A DNA stretch of 64,000 nucleotides, taken from contig CALSFV010000228.1 of NCBI GenBank assembly GCA_943737045.1, positions 310,001 through 374,000 of the forward strand, in the 5' to 3' direction. Below are positions 12,197-22,804 of this stretch, one piece after another. The stretch's first letter is position 1; each line of letters starts with the position of its first letter. Below the pieces are notes generated by a model. That model had not been told where the DNA came from. It saw nothing but the letters and a program-made list of their open reading frames with translations, and ran no database searches. The translations under genes and the position numbers were made by a program. The DNA is from Parapristionchus giblindavisi. Lineage: Eukaryota > Nematoda > Chromadorea > Rhabditida > Diplogasteridae.

Positions 12197-12268
12197 GCGG
12201 CAAGGGGGATCGAACCCCCGACAGTCAAAAGCAAGCGCAGGCACCTTATCCACTACACTACACAAGCC
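12197..12268 (-). other. tRNA-like Pol III module, right arm of A2
   Basis: The minus strand reads TAGTGTAGTGG .. GGGGGTTCGATCCCCC; the T-stem is five perfect pairs, better than in the left arm. It faces the element centre, convergent with the left module. Confidence 0.7.
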
Positions 12269-12529
12269 GATGTTTCGGAAGAAGATAGAAGAGTTCACCA
12301 ACCCATCCGCATGTGTTGTGTAGGGAGCCACACGAATTTGACCTAATTTCAAGATCGATTTTCTCGAAGCGCATAAACATTTGAGTTCTCTTATCAAGGG
12401 TGTCTTATCAAAATTCCATGGCGGTTCGAATGGTATATGTCACAAATCATAACTCGACGGGGATGGTTGACCATTCCCTTGTGAGTAAGAATCCACTGAA
12501 ACCTAGACGACTGGAGCGCTCATGGAAAA

Positions 12530-12820
12530 GTCGATGACTTGATTTCCATGGTTTCCATGATTTCCATGGTCCGAAAATTTCAAAATTTCTCAAGTTTGAA
12601 ATGTTTTCATCTATGCGGCTTATTGAGAAGTATCAATGATGTGAACAATATTCAGCCAATGCTCAATGGCTGATCTCTCCTTTCAACCATTTTTCGAATT
12701 TTTTCGTGCTGAATGCTTGCCAAAAATCAGAATTGTGTTTGAATCAGTTTCCAACTTGTTTTCTGTAACATTCTGTCATATTACTTTGCAATGTACATAA
12801 TCAATATGAAAATCGTTAAA
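12530..12820. mobile_element. Fragment of the B-element core
   Basis: TTTCAAAATTTCTCAAGTTTG, GGCTTATTG.GAAGTA and the CATTCTGTCATA / CAATGTACATAATCAATATG tract match the inner part of B2 (7150-7735). It abuts the LINE fragment on its right. Confidence 0.65.
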
Positions 12821-12845
12821 ATAGGTCTATAATTACTGATATTAT

Positions 12846-13660
12846 TATTTCTACGTTTCTTGGGAATTGGCTTAATAATAGCGGTTTTCCAAGCAAATGG
12901 AACAGTAGGCATTGTAAGAGACTGATTAAATATAATTGTGAGAGGAACAACAATGGAGGTCTCACACTTAAGATATACAAGATTAGGAGAGATCAGGAGA
13001 TGTTCTTGGGAACAAAGTTAGATATTGCGGACAAGATTTGTGCTGGGCTTAAAAAATGAAATGAATATGTTTCCTGAATTAGTTTAGGGAGTGGGGATAA
13101 TTGGGGAGGGGTTTGTACACTGGTAATATATTCAGAGAACGCATTTGCCTTAGCTTGACTAGATAACAATAAATAACTATTCAAATCAACAACACCAAAA
13201 ACATCAGAGTTAGAGGATTTGAGACGACTTTTACATAAATTATAGAATGACTTTGTATTGGGAGAGTGGATAGCTTTGAGCTCTAAATCACATTCAAATT
13301 GACAAAGAGATCTATTAAACTTGTTTCTAATATTGGTCGTTAGAACGGAATTAGAAGCAACAGTATGATATTTTTGTAACTTAGAATACAATATACGAAG
13401 TGAATGAGGATATTTAGAAGTAGGCTGTATACACTTCATAGGGACAAATTCATATAATTGTTTACATTATTTAGAAACCAAACAAAATATTCGTATGACT
13501 CATTTTTAACAGGTAGATTTGATAGGGCAAACGTCCAATTGTGCATGAAAATATTATCATTTATGGTTTGCCAGTTGGCTAAATGATACTGTCTAATAGA
13601 AGGGGGGTTATGACGTATAGGTGTTTTTCCTGTGTGATTGCGCTCGGAAGATATGAGCAT
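12846..13660 (-). mobile_element. LINE fragment: N-terminal part of reverse transcriptase
   Basis: On the minus strand a degenerate frame runs from about 13660 down to 12846. It shows the linker before RT (..NWQTIND..), RT region 0-1 (..AISNFVPKNIS) and, after one frameshift, ISPNLVYLK..PLTIIFNQS..WKTAIIKPIPKK, the pattern of CR1/Jockey-type non-LTR retrotransposons (substrate-choice loop, then PI.K). The YADD catalytic box lies beyond the truncation and is absent. Not functional. Confidence 0.8.
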
Positions 13661-13902
13661 TTCAAGATTTTCATCGCATGCGATCGCACGAGATGAGAGT
13701 GACGCAGCCAGTGATCTACCCCCTCATATGCCTCGTGTGATCAATTCGTCCAATTTAATTCAAGTTGTTCAAGTACATCTACAAAATATTTTTCATAACG
13801 TCGAATTTTCATTTCTACAATTAAATTCATAACTCATAACGATGAATGTTAATCACCATGCATGTAAATTACTATATGAGAACAAAGAGGCTTAAAAATT
13901 CA

Positions 13903-14076
13903 CCGAAATATTTCATCACACTCTTCCTCGACTACAATCCTGAATTCATCTTCGTGTCCTAGAATCACCCCATCCTCATGCACTCTCATCTCGAAGACGT
14001 TATACACTGCGTTCCAGCGTTCTTCAGATGCAATTGGAACATTGGCGCAATCCGACTGCTTTCTCGAAGACATCAT
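13903..14076 (-). CDS. First exon of an unrecognised gene, wedged between two LINE fragments
   Basis: From ATGATG at 14076 the frame gives 58 codons with balanced, acidic, non-repetitive composition (MMSSRKQSDCANV.. to ..VVEEECDEIF), ending TTTCG|GTGAAT, a usable donor in phase 2. A TTTCAG lies 16 nt upstream of the ATG, compatible with a trans-splice or 5'UTR acceptor. A phase-matched acceptor at 13715 would continue SLAASLSSRAIAC.. and then run straight into the LINE reverse-transcriptase frame, so the downstream gene looks broken by that insertion. No family recognised. Either a truncated host gene or a coincidental open frame. Confidence 0.4.
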
Positions 14077-14077
14077 G

Positions 14078-14510
14078 TCACTGATCTAACACTGAAACGG
14101 AACCACTTCCTCTCTTGGAATCAATGCTATGTCCATTTCTAGAGACATAGACGCATATTGTCCTAACACCTCTTGTCTCCAGAATTGAGAGACAGTGTGA
14201 GAAAACGATTCTGGAATAGCGTTTAAGGACGGACTCGACTCTATCACACGTCGTTAAGCAAGGAACATTCCACACTTTAGAACAATATTCAAGAAAGCAA
14301 CCTACATATACATAGAAAAGACGGGCGTATAGATATGGGCTACGGGATTTAAACGAACGTTATAAGCTCAGCGAGAATTTCCTCTATTTGAAATAATGTC
14401 GACATGGCTGTTACACTTTAAGTCAGACAGTAATTTTAGATATAACAGGGAGCACTTCTGAATCAATAGTGAACTCAACAGTAGGATGATTTTGTTACCG
14501 ATGCAAATGC
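14078..14510 (-). mobile_element. LINE fragment: C-terminal part of reverse transcriptase
   Basis: On the minus strand SDLKCNSHVDIIS.. is followed by ..FYVYVGCFLEYCSKVWN.. and DRVESVLKRYSRIVF, the thumb and end-of-RT signature of CR1/Jockey LINEs (xxLEYCSxVW, RxExVQRRF). It has internal stops. It lies 5' of the N-terminal fragment in transcription sense, so the two are not one collinear copy. Confidence 0.75.
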
Positions 14511-14852
14511 ATGTGTTACATTGTGCATGTGTTGCACCGATAGATATGTTTTGAATTTACAGTTAGACAACAATAACAAGTATCCCGGGTGATGTTTAAA
14601 TGTAATGATAAGAAAATATTTTTTTAATATTCTCGTTTCGTATTACAGACTTTGAAACTTGGATCAACGAAACATGTAATTTGATATTGCAAAAATACCC
14701 TTGCAAGAAATGTTTTAAAAAATGTTCTTTATCAATAGCGGGATCTTTTGTGACACCAATGTCTCATAGAAAATTTGAATTGCAGCACTCAACGGTTATG
14801 AATAATATCTTTATATAGTTTAGATTAATCAGTGACACTATCTAACAGATAA

Positions 14853-15364
14853 TCAATCGTCGCAACTTCCGGGGATACAGAAATTGGGGAAAGTCATCGT
14901 AACATTCTCCTTGATACGAACGAAGCGAAAATCCATTGTTGTAAGTCTTCCATCGTCGGAACAGTTATGTAGACACTAAACAGTATGTTATCATCAGTAT
15001 ATTGGGATAGTGAACTTACCCTAACATAAGGGTTAATACTATCCATCGCAGTTTCATTGAATTCAAGTCCCATCATATAAGCACTGAAGTGTCCCATTGG
15101 GATTTCCTATCAATATTCAATTTTAATTTTAACTGAATATAATTTCACCCACTTTTGATATCAATGGACCCGAATAATTGAGTTTATCTTCTTTGAGCAG
15201 AACTGCCATTGTATGAACTCCCGGAAATTTACATGAGACGTTGCCTTCGAGCTGAAATACAATGATGAAATTGTGATTTAGAATAAATATATGACCGTAA
15301 GATAGATCCATTTGGCTCCAACGAAGGTTGAGATAAGAAGAAGAAGAAGTGCGACAGACTTCAT
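14853..15364 (-). CDS. Secreted transthyretin-like family (TTL) protein, divergent
   Basis: Four exons join in phase 0 throughout: 15364-15296, 15251-15153, 15106-15020, 14975-14853; total 125 aa. Exon 1 is a signal peptide (MKSVALLLLLISTFVGA). The mature part starts with a strand typical of nematode TTL proteins (LEGNVSC.FPGV, matching the family pattern V.G...C.G.P..GV.V.L), has ..MDSINPYVR at the position of the conserved ..I.PY..I.H, and ends with cysteines at CLHNC and FCIPGSC. TTL proteins are small extracellular beta-sandwich proteins of mostly unknown role in nematodes (one, TTR-52, bridges apoptotic cells). It is shorter than usual and the loops are unusual. A TATA box lies 37 nt upstream of the ATG. 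Confidence 0.75.
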
Positions 15365-15400
15365 ATTGGGATATGATATCTAAAAGAGGTCTGGAGTGTC

Positions 15401-15408
15401 TTTTTATA
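15401..15408 (-). promoter_or_regulatory. TATA box of the transthyretin-like gene
   Basis: Minus-strand TATAAAAA, 37-44 nt upstream of the start codon, a normal spacing for a short 5'UTR. Confidence 0.5.
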
Positions 15409-16611
15409 CCGATGAATTTTATGGCAATCGCTTCAAATTCAATGGAAATCCATTGAAAACGTGTTTATTCGATAATAATGGTAGACGCTTGAATGTGATG
15501 ATGACTATGCATTGAAGAAAAGAAGAAATGATTCATATATATCTGAATAGAACCGTCTATTTCCAGTGTTTAATTATTTTTCCCATTTTTTTTATTACCG
15601 TTAATTTTTTTCATTTTTCACTCTTTCAAATGACTATTGTTGAGATCGTGAGAGTAGACAACGGAATTTTGGCAACATTGCCATAATCGGAAAAACCTGG
15701 AGTGTGTTCTTTATCGACCATTAAGCATATGTTCCAACACGTTCAAATTAAATGAGCTTAACAAAAATTGCACCAGAAGAAAGGGGGTAAAATTTAAATG
15801 GCGTGGATTGGTAGATATATTTCATAATAGAGATCGAGGAAAAAAGGATAGCGGAAAGCTGAAAGAAGAAAAGGAAAGGTGGAAAAAGGAAAAAGAGAAA
15901 GGAAAATGTAAAAAAACTATGGGTAAGTTGTAAGGACAAGACAAAAAAAGAGAAAAGGAGAAATGGGAACAGGAGAAAAGTGAAAAGGGATATGAAAAGT
16001 ACGGAAGGAAAAGGAAAGTGAATTACATGTAAAAGAGGAAACAGTTGATACGGAATGACTTAGGCATAGGGAGCTCAGAGTCCAACATATGGGAGACATT
16101 AATTTAATCTTTATCTTAACTATTCTACTTAATCTAATACACATAAAGTACGAATCTAATACTATCTAATTTATTACTCATCTAATCAATATTATTAAAA
16201 GTACTATGTAATTTCTTCTTATTATCTTTAGATTATCATTAAATATAATTACCAATTGGTACTTAGTACACTAAGGTTCAAAAAAATAATCAAGATCTGT
16301 CAAAATCAGAAAATTCTAATAAAGACGGATGGATGAACATAGCACGGTAATATGAAAGCAAAATGATCATAAGTAGATTGATCCTAACAATCACAGTTTT
16401 AAATGCTATAACCTTAATAAACACAGTAAGAGTATGACAATGAGTCAATTGGTAATAATCCGCGCAATCGATAATAAAGCTGCGGCGACTATTAACGCGG
16501 TATTTCTTGCTCAGAGTACGGTACCGGCAATGGATGATCTATTCTTTCCCTGATCCGCTTCGAACATCTCGATCATCTTCTCCAGTGGAATGTGGTACTC
16601 CTGAATTAGTA
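15409..16611. other. No supported gene
   Basis: AT-rich sequence. 15830-16060 is a purine-rich tract (GGAAAAAGGAAAAAGAG-type) that creates long open frames on the minus strand, which I regard as compositional. Confidence 0.5.
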
Positions 16612-17429
16612 ATGCAGTGTTCAGAACTTGGAAAATGCACGAAAATGCGGAAAATGCTGTTCAGAAGTTCAGCCGGAAAATGCTCTGAAAATGCTCATTT
16701 TCGAGGATTTTAAGCAATTTTTAATGTTTTTTTGTTTAATATCAACGTTTATTGGTCGCAAACAGTGTTATGGACGCATTTTATTGATGATAAGTGATAT
16801 TTTTAAATATGGACTCGCTAGGTTGATTTTTCGCAGCATTTTCGTTGATTTTCGGCTTAAAGTGCTCAAAAAAGGATCATACGATATTTATTTCAGCAGC
16901 ATACTTTATAAATGACCTAAGTTAGCTGTTTTCCATGAAACAACGAGATTCAACGCTTTTAAAAGGCGTTCTCGCTAAGACGGCAAGCAAAGTGGCACAG
17001 TTGGTGAAAATCGTTTCTGTGTGCTCAAACTTCACAGGTGGGGTGCCTAGGGGTGGGATACACTTCAGCCAAAAAGTTGGACTCCAAAAGTGATCTTTGA
17101 TCTTTGATCTCGCGAAAAATAAATTTGAGATTTTCAAATCATGTTATATACCAATCGAAAGAGCGCAAAAAGTTATATTAGAATATGAATTTTCAAAGGA
17201 TTTGGTCCAACCCAACGCAAGTAATGCGCGAAAAACCAATTTTTTGGGACATTTTCAATCTTCAAAAAAATAAATCACCACTTTACGATAATCTCCGGGG
17301 AAATTCAATGTCGCTATCTTGTAGGAAATTTAATGTAGAATTTAATAAAAATATTCCGGGAAAAATCTATCTAGTCTAAACATCACTTTTAAAGCTAATT
17401 TATCGCCCGATCGAGCTTCGATCGAGCCA

Positions 17430-17442
17430 TCAGGTTCGAATC
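17430..17442 (+). other. Pol III B-box in left arm of J
   Basis: AGGTTCGAATCCC matches the B-box consensus GGTTCGANTCC, followed about 20 nt later by a T-run (CTTTT) that could end Pol III transcription. The A-box upstream is poor (TAGTCTAAACA near 17374). Mirror copy at 19257-19269. Confidence 0.5.
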
Positions 17443-18261
17443 CCACCCAAGGACAAAATCTTTTGCTGATTTTTCGCGGGCTTACCAAAGCTGCCCGAGG
17501 CTTCCCTAAGGGCAAATTGGCATTTTAAAGTATTTTTTGTCCATGTTTACCAGTTTTATTGACTTTATTACTTCTTGATTTAAATATCTCACTGAATGTG
17601 TCAATGTGGTCAGAGATATGTGAATGAGAAGAGAAAATCGATGAGGTGCAGCGCAAAAGAATGAAGAAAGTCGTATGATGAGGTTATTAAGTAATAGTTA
17701 CGACTCCGAAGAATACAATTTGAGCAATTGTAATGAATTTTTGAAAGGTGAAATGACAAGAGAAGACGAAGAAGTTGATCTCGGTGAGGAGGAGAAGTTA
17801 TCTTTAATGGAAATGATAATATTTATGCGTTTTCGAGAAAACACGGTACAGAAAAGAACGGCTAAAATGTGTGAATGAGACGAACAGGTTGAAATGATGT
17901 AAACGGTTTTTGGTGAACAAAGAACTGTCGAAATAGAATTACTATGGGAAATAAGGAGATTACATCAATTTTCACTCAGGGAAACTAAAGGTAATCAGGT
18001 TTTTAGGTCGTACAAGAAGCCGTGCTGCTCTAGGAAAGACGCTATTATGCCTGTAATGAAAGCGTGAGCCTGTGATATTAAAATTGAGACCATTATGAGT
18101 AGTATAAATACGAAAGAAATTTGTTTTTCGATTAGAGATTTTGTATTTTCCTCTGATAGCTGATTTGATATCGATTTCTTCTCTTCTTGTTTCAAGGGTA
18201 TCTAAACTCTTTCGAGCTATTTAGCAAAAAAAATAGATATGTGAATGAGAAGAGAAAATCG

Positions 18262-18752
18262 ATGGTCGAAAAATTCATGATGGTCCGAGACCAAATAGTT
18301 TATGCCAGTATATCAACAGTGAGTGAACTCTTATTTTTCTGGATATCGTAACCGAACTACCGTAATCTAGCTGCCCTATAGTATTGTTGCGAAGTTAACT
18401 CCAAATTCACATTTTAAAGGTCGGGTATTGGTGGATCCTGAACACCGTACTCTGCTTACAGTAACCCTAGCAACAGTGATCATGAATGCAGTGGTGTATT
18501 ATGAACTGACTTTATTTCCGTATTCATTTTAAAATTCGGTTCTTTGTAAATTCATGCTCAGCTCGTTGAAGATACTTTATTTATATATTTTCAAAATCAT
18601 GCACGTATGTATTTCGACAAAATACTATAGGATAGAGTGCCTAGATTACGGTAGTTTGGGTTACGGTATTCAGAAAAGTAAAAGTTAGCTCACTGTTGAT
18701 ATACTGGTATATAGTATTTGGTTTCGGACCATCATGAATTTTTCTACCTTGG
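18262..18752. mobile_element. Inner foldback element L in the spacer of J
   Basis: TTCATGATGGTCCGAGACCAAA at the left and its inverse at about 18720-18745, with ATATCAACAGTGAG.. and CTACCGTAATCTAG also inverted. Its centre is near 18506, not at the centre of J, so it is a separate insertion. Confidence 0.65.
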
Positions 18753-19256
18753 CAAATTTTCAACCATGAACCCCGGGTTGACTGAAAAAAATCAGTTAGC
18801 GATTCCCGATATTCGGCAGCAAAATACAGTGCATCCCCATTGATAACAATGGTAGTCACGATCGCTGAATAGCTCGACAGAGTTTTCCTCATTGTCATTA
18901 AAGATAACTTCTCTTCCTCACCAACTTCTTCGTCTTCTCTTGTCATTTCACCTTTCAAAAATTCATTACAATTGCTCAAATTGTATTCTTCGGAGTCGTC
19001 ACTATTACTTAATAACCTCATCATACGACTTTCTTCATTCTTTTGCGCTGCACCTCATCGATTTTCTCTTCTCATTCACATATCTCTGACCACATTGACA
19101 CATTCAGTGAGATATTGAAATCAAGAAGTAATAAAGTCAATAAAACTGGTAAACATGGACAAAAAATACTTTAAAATGCCAATTTGCCCTTAGGGAAGCC
19201 TCGGGCAGCTTTGGTAAGCCCGCGAAAAATCAGCAAAAGATTTTGTCCTTGGGTGG

Positions 19257-19269
19257 GATTCGAACCTGA
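19257..19269 (-). other. Pol III B-box in right arm of J
   Basis: Mirror of the site at 17430-17442, in the identical arm context; faces the element centre. Confidence 0.5.
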
Positions 19270-19958
19270 TGGCTCGATCGAAGCTCGATCGGGCGATAAA
19301 TTAGCTTTAAAAGTGATGTTTAGACTAGATAGATTTTTCCCGGAATATTTTTATTAAATTCTACATTAAATTTCCTACAAGATAGCGACATTGAATTTCC
19401 CCGGAGATTATCGTAAAGTGGTGATTTATTTTTTTGAAGATTGAAAATGTCCCAAAAAATTGGTTTTTCGCGCATTACTTGCGTTGGGTTGGACCAAATC
19501 CTTTGAAAATTCATATTCTAATATAACTTTTTGCGCTCTTTCGATTGGTATATAACATGATTTGAAAATCTCAAATTTATTTTTTGCGAGATCAAAGATC
19601 AAAGATCACTTTTGGAGTCCAACTTTTTGGCTGAAGTGTATCCCACCCCTAGGCACCCCACCTGTGAAGTTTGAGCACACAGAAACGATTTTCACCAACT
19701 GTGCCACTTTGCTTGCCGTTCCCTGCAATCTTACCGAGAACGCCTTTTAAAGTGTATAAAACCATCTTTTTCGATCCAAAATCGAGCATTTTCGAGCATT
19801 TTCCACCTGAACTTTTGAACAGCATTTTTCGCATTTTCTTGCATTTTCCAAGTTCTGAACACAGCATGATTTTGAACAATTCATAATCTAAAGTAAGTGT
19901 TATATAACACCGCGATAATCAACAAGCCGTCTCATCTTTTCGATGTTGACGAATTAAA

Positions 19959-22804
19959 TTATTTTTTCTTACAGTATCCAACAACAGTTGTGATTATCAG
20001 ACCATTGTTAGATGGATATGCAAAGCATGTCTCTGAATGATAGTTTTTGATCGTCTATAATAGCAAATTCCCACTAAAGCTTGAACTTACAGTGTACAAT
20101 CTATTACAATCTTGCAGTACATTACTAACCGTTCTATTCATCATGAGTGTGAGCGCATCTCCTCCTCTGTTTCTTTCCATTTGACGCTTTTTCTGCTTCA
20201 GCTCATTCATTCGACATAGAATGGCGTGACGACGAATCTCGAGATGGCCCAGCATCGTCTGAATTTTGTTTTAACAAATAAATAAAGGAAATTTAGAGAG
20301 ATACAGCAGTTGAAGGATACAATCATGATTGATTCAATGTTCACTATGTATACATACCTGAATCCATCGATGATGTACTACACATTCTCGTTTCGAGTTC
20401 GCGCACGAGCCCGACGAGAACAGTGTCTGCACCGATTCCAACATCTCACCCAACTTTGACCAGCCAAACGAGCTTGACCACTTCATGGGACAACCGCACA
20501 GCTAGAATAAGTATAGTTCCGGAAATTCACACCGCACATTACCAACGAAGTATGGTATGCAGCTGGGCAGTTCAAGAAACATAGCCATATTATACCTGCA
20601 TAGACGTTTCAATATCCCCTTTGTAGTGCTGGGGGCACAACACCCGTAGTCGCTTACAGTACGTTTCGGTCTGCCAGTTGTACTTGCCGCAGAAGAGTGC
20701 ATCATCACTCATTATTTGCTGAATGTCATGGGTTCAAATAAATCACTCATTCATTCAATCAATAAATTCTTACCTTCCGTTCCTCCGTTCCGTATACGGT
20801 TCGCTTCTCCAGCTTGACGAAGCATCTCTCAATGTGTTTCGTGAGCAAATGCGACGCGACATCTTTCGCGCATACCGGACAGGCTACCACCTAGGCCAAA
20901 TATGCAAATTAATCGTTCGATTATTACAACAAGCCATTTAAGATTTAAGAGCCCATTGATCATACCAAACACAACACATCTATGTGGAAAAATCTATATT
21001 TTCAAATATTTATCATTAACAGTACCATTTGGGCTTTATCCTTAGAATTGTCATTCGGTATTTCGTAAGCAGGAATCGACCGCACAATCTGAGAAGAAAT
21101 CGGTAAAATGCAATCAAAAACTGGCAAAGTCTACTAGGAAAAGACTGACCATCACTAACATAAACAAGTAAACATGAACAAACCTCGATATAGTTCATGA
21201 TAGTGACCATCCATCTCTTCAATCGACAATTCTCATCTAGCAGTGCCTGCATCTCGTCCATCATCGCTTTGACCTCCTGCAAGCAATTAATCAATTAATT
21301 AAGCTTAAATAAAATAATATATTAATATACGCTTCATAAAAAACGCTTAAAAATAAATAAAACTCACCATCTCCGCTCGTTGCTGCGCCACCGGTTTACG
21401 CTCCCAGTACTCCTTGAGACGTTGTGGAAGCACAGATCTTAGGCGCAACTGTAAAAACAACAGTTATCAATGATGCTCGCAATCATAGCCGTTAGACAGT
21501 GATAAAGAAGCGATAGCAATACAATGATCAATAGAATAATATCGATTACCTGGGCCAGTTCAAACCCGCACTTCTCCGAGCAGTACTTGGAGTTCTCACG
21601 AGCTTCGTAGATGCAACCACTGAACCGAGAACACTGTCATATATTAGGCTTCAGAGTATATTGTATCACAAGATCATGAATCAGTTTCCTCAGAATAAAC
21701 AGAATAGATACTGGAGAATGTTCGAGGTATCAATGCTAGACGCCGCAACGGGATCGAATCTTGTCTCTCTCTCTCTCTCGTATTCTCTTCCTCCGCACAC
21801 AATTCAATTTTTCTAAAGAATGATCTCACCGTCCATGACATTGTAATGGTTCCTGCTTTCGTACACAATCTGAAATAAACCAAAATCAATTTCAAGACCA
21901 ACTTCATCATTCCACGATCTCATACATCAAGTAAGATCTGTACACCACACTCGCCAAACTAACGTAAACTAGCAGAAGAAATTATTAATTCAACAAGTCC
22001 GTACCTTCAACATCTTCTATTTCTTCTTCATTATCTTCTTCACCTTCATCTTCCTCATAGGCAACCCAGCGTCGACGCTTCAGCACTTTCTGATTGAGGA
22101 CCACTATAACAGGACACATTATGGCAGCAAAATAGATGAAATGCGAGTCTTGTCCTGTCATCATCGTCTCACTCGTATATTTTAAATAATCCCGTACCAA
22201 ACCAATCCCGCTCCATCCTGTTCATCTCTCATTTCTGTCATTACAAGTTCGAGCAGCAATCATCCTAGGCACAAAGGGATGGAGCACCAAAAGGCTGGTC
22301 TTCGTCGCAAATTTCCCACTTCGACCAAATCGTTACATATACAAGAATAATCGAAGATTCGTGATAGCTTAGTATCAAAATAGCATTCACAGACTATCTC
22401 TGTAGAAACCGGCTGCGTCATTTATCGTCAAGTCTGACAGAGCGCCTGCTATAATTAAAGAATCAGTGACCTCACAATTCTGACCGTGAAAGTGTGCGCA
22501 AGTGATAATCGAACATTCCAAAAACTGATCTTATGATGATAATGTACTCTAACACTCTCTCGATCAAAAGATCATCCACTTGCTGGTCACTCGTGCTACC
22601 CAAGCTGTCGCAATGTATCGCAAACCATCAACATGTGATATATACAAATGGAGAATTCACGAAAAAACCATTAATCCACTTACATATGGGCTGCACATAC
22701 GATGCTTGCTTCTTAGCGGCATCCTTCGTTTGTATCATCTCCTTCTTCGGCTTGACAGCTTTCTCGTCGGAAGAAACCTCAACAATGAATTCTTGATTAT
22801 ACAA
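19959..22804 (-). CDS. cfp-1: CFP1/CXXC1-type subunit of the COMPASS H3K4 methyltransferase complex (5' end incomplete)
   Basis: Exons 22103-22005, 21869-21830, 21619-21550, 21448-21368, 21276-21184, 21088-21026, 20890-20774, 20718-20596, 20501-20358, 20258-20091 and 20054-19959 (stop) join in phase. They give the C-terminal half of CXXC1/CFP1: QCHGRGCIYEARENSKYCS..CG, LPQRLKEYW, coiled-coil EMQALLDEN, CPVC..HLLTKHIERC.VK.E, LFCGKYNWQTETYCKRLRVL CPQH, LCGCP and a helical tail. This region of CFP1 binds SET1 and holds the zinc-binding cysteines. Two upstream exons (22804-22701, 22604-22548; VEVSSDEKAVKPKKEM and LGSTSDQQVDDLL) fit each other, but one linking exon before 22103 is missing from my model. 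The PHD finger and CXXC domain were not found and must lie further upstream or be lost. Confidence 0.9.

Larger units (their letters stand above)
11295..12482. mobile_element. Foldback element A2 with inward tRNA-like promoters (1188 bp)
   Basis: Ends ACAAGGGAATGGTCAACC and inverse. The arms are about 390 bp, aligned with few differences: blocks CATTTGAGTTCTCTTATCAA, CACACGAATTTGAC and GAAAGACAGAATTG on the right have inverse partners on the left. Each arm carries a tRNA-like module transcribed towards the centre. The centre (11.7-12.08 kb) is not palindromic and has no transposase-like frame. Confidence 0.85.
16612..19867. mobile_element. Large foldback element J (3256 bp)
   Basis: Ends ATGCAGTGTTCAGAACTTGG and CCAAGTTCTGAACACAGCAT are inverse with one mismatch. 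Main arms, about 16960-17805 and 18894-19730, are mirror copies around 18349.5 and so alike that a 64-codon frame (17185-17379 plus; 19514-19320 minus) translates identically in both. Differences: a 6-bp deletion near 17775, a roughly 10-bp indel near 16980/19725, and about 230 bp of unrelated sequence in the outer left arm (16715-16940). No transposase is visible and no target duplication is obvious. Confidence 0.88.

Noticed and set aside
11513..12268. Functional tRNA genes
   Set aside because: A- and B-boxes are present but the acceptor stems do not pair and the copies sit in transposon arms.
17675..17878. Frame MMRLLSNS.. in both arms of J as a transposase
   Set aside because: Short, acidic, no DDE or helix-turn-helix pattern; it is present twice only because the arms are mirror copies.
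17995..18195. Minus-strand 66-codon frame with a hydrophobic segment in the spacer of J
   Set aside because: No family resemblance or splice support; likely chance in AT-rich spacer.
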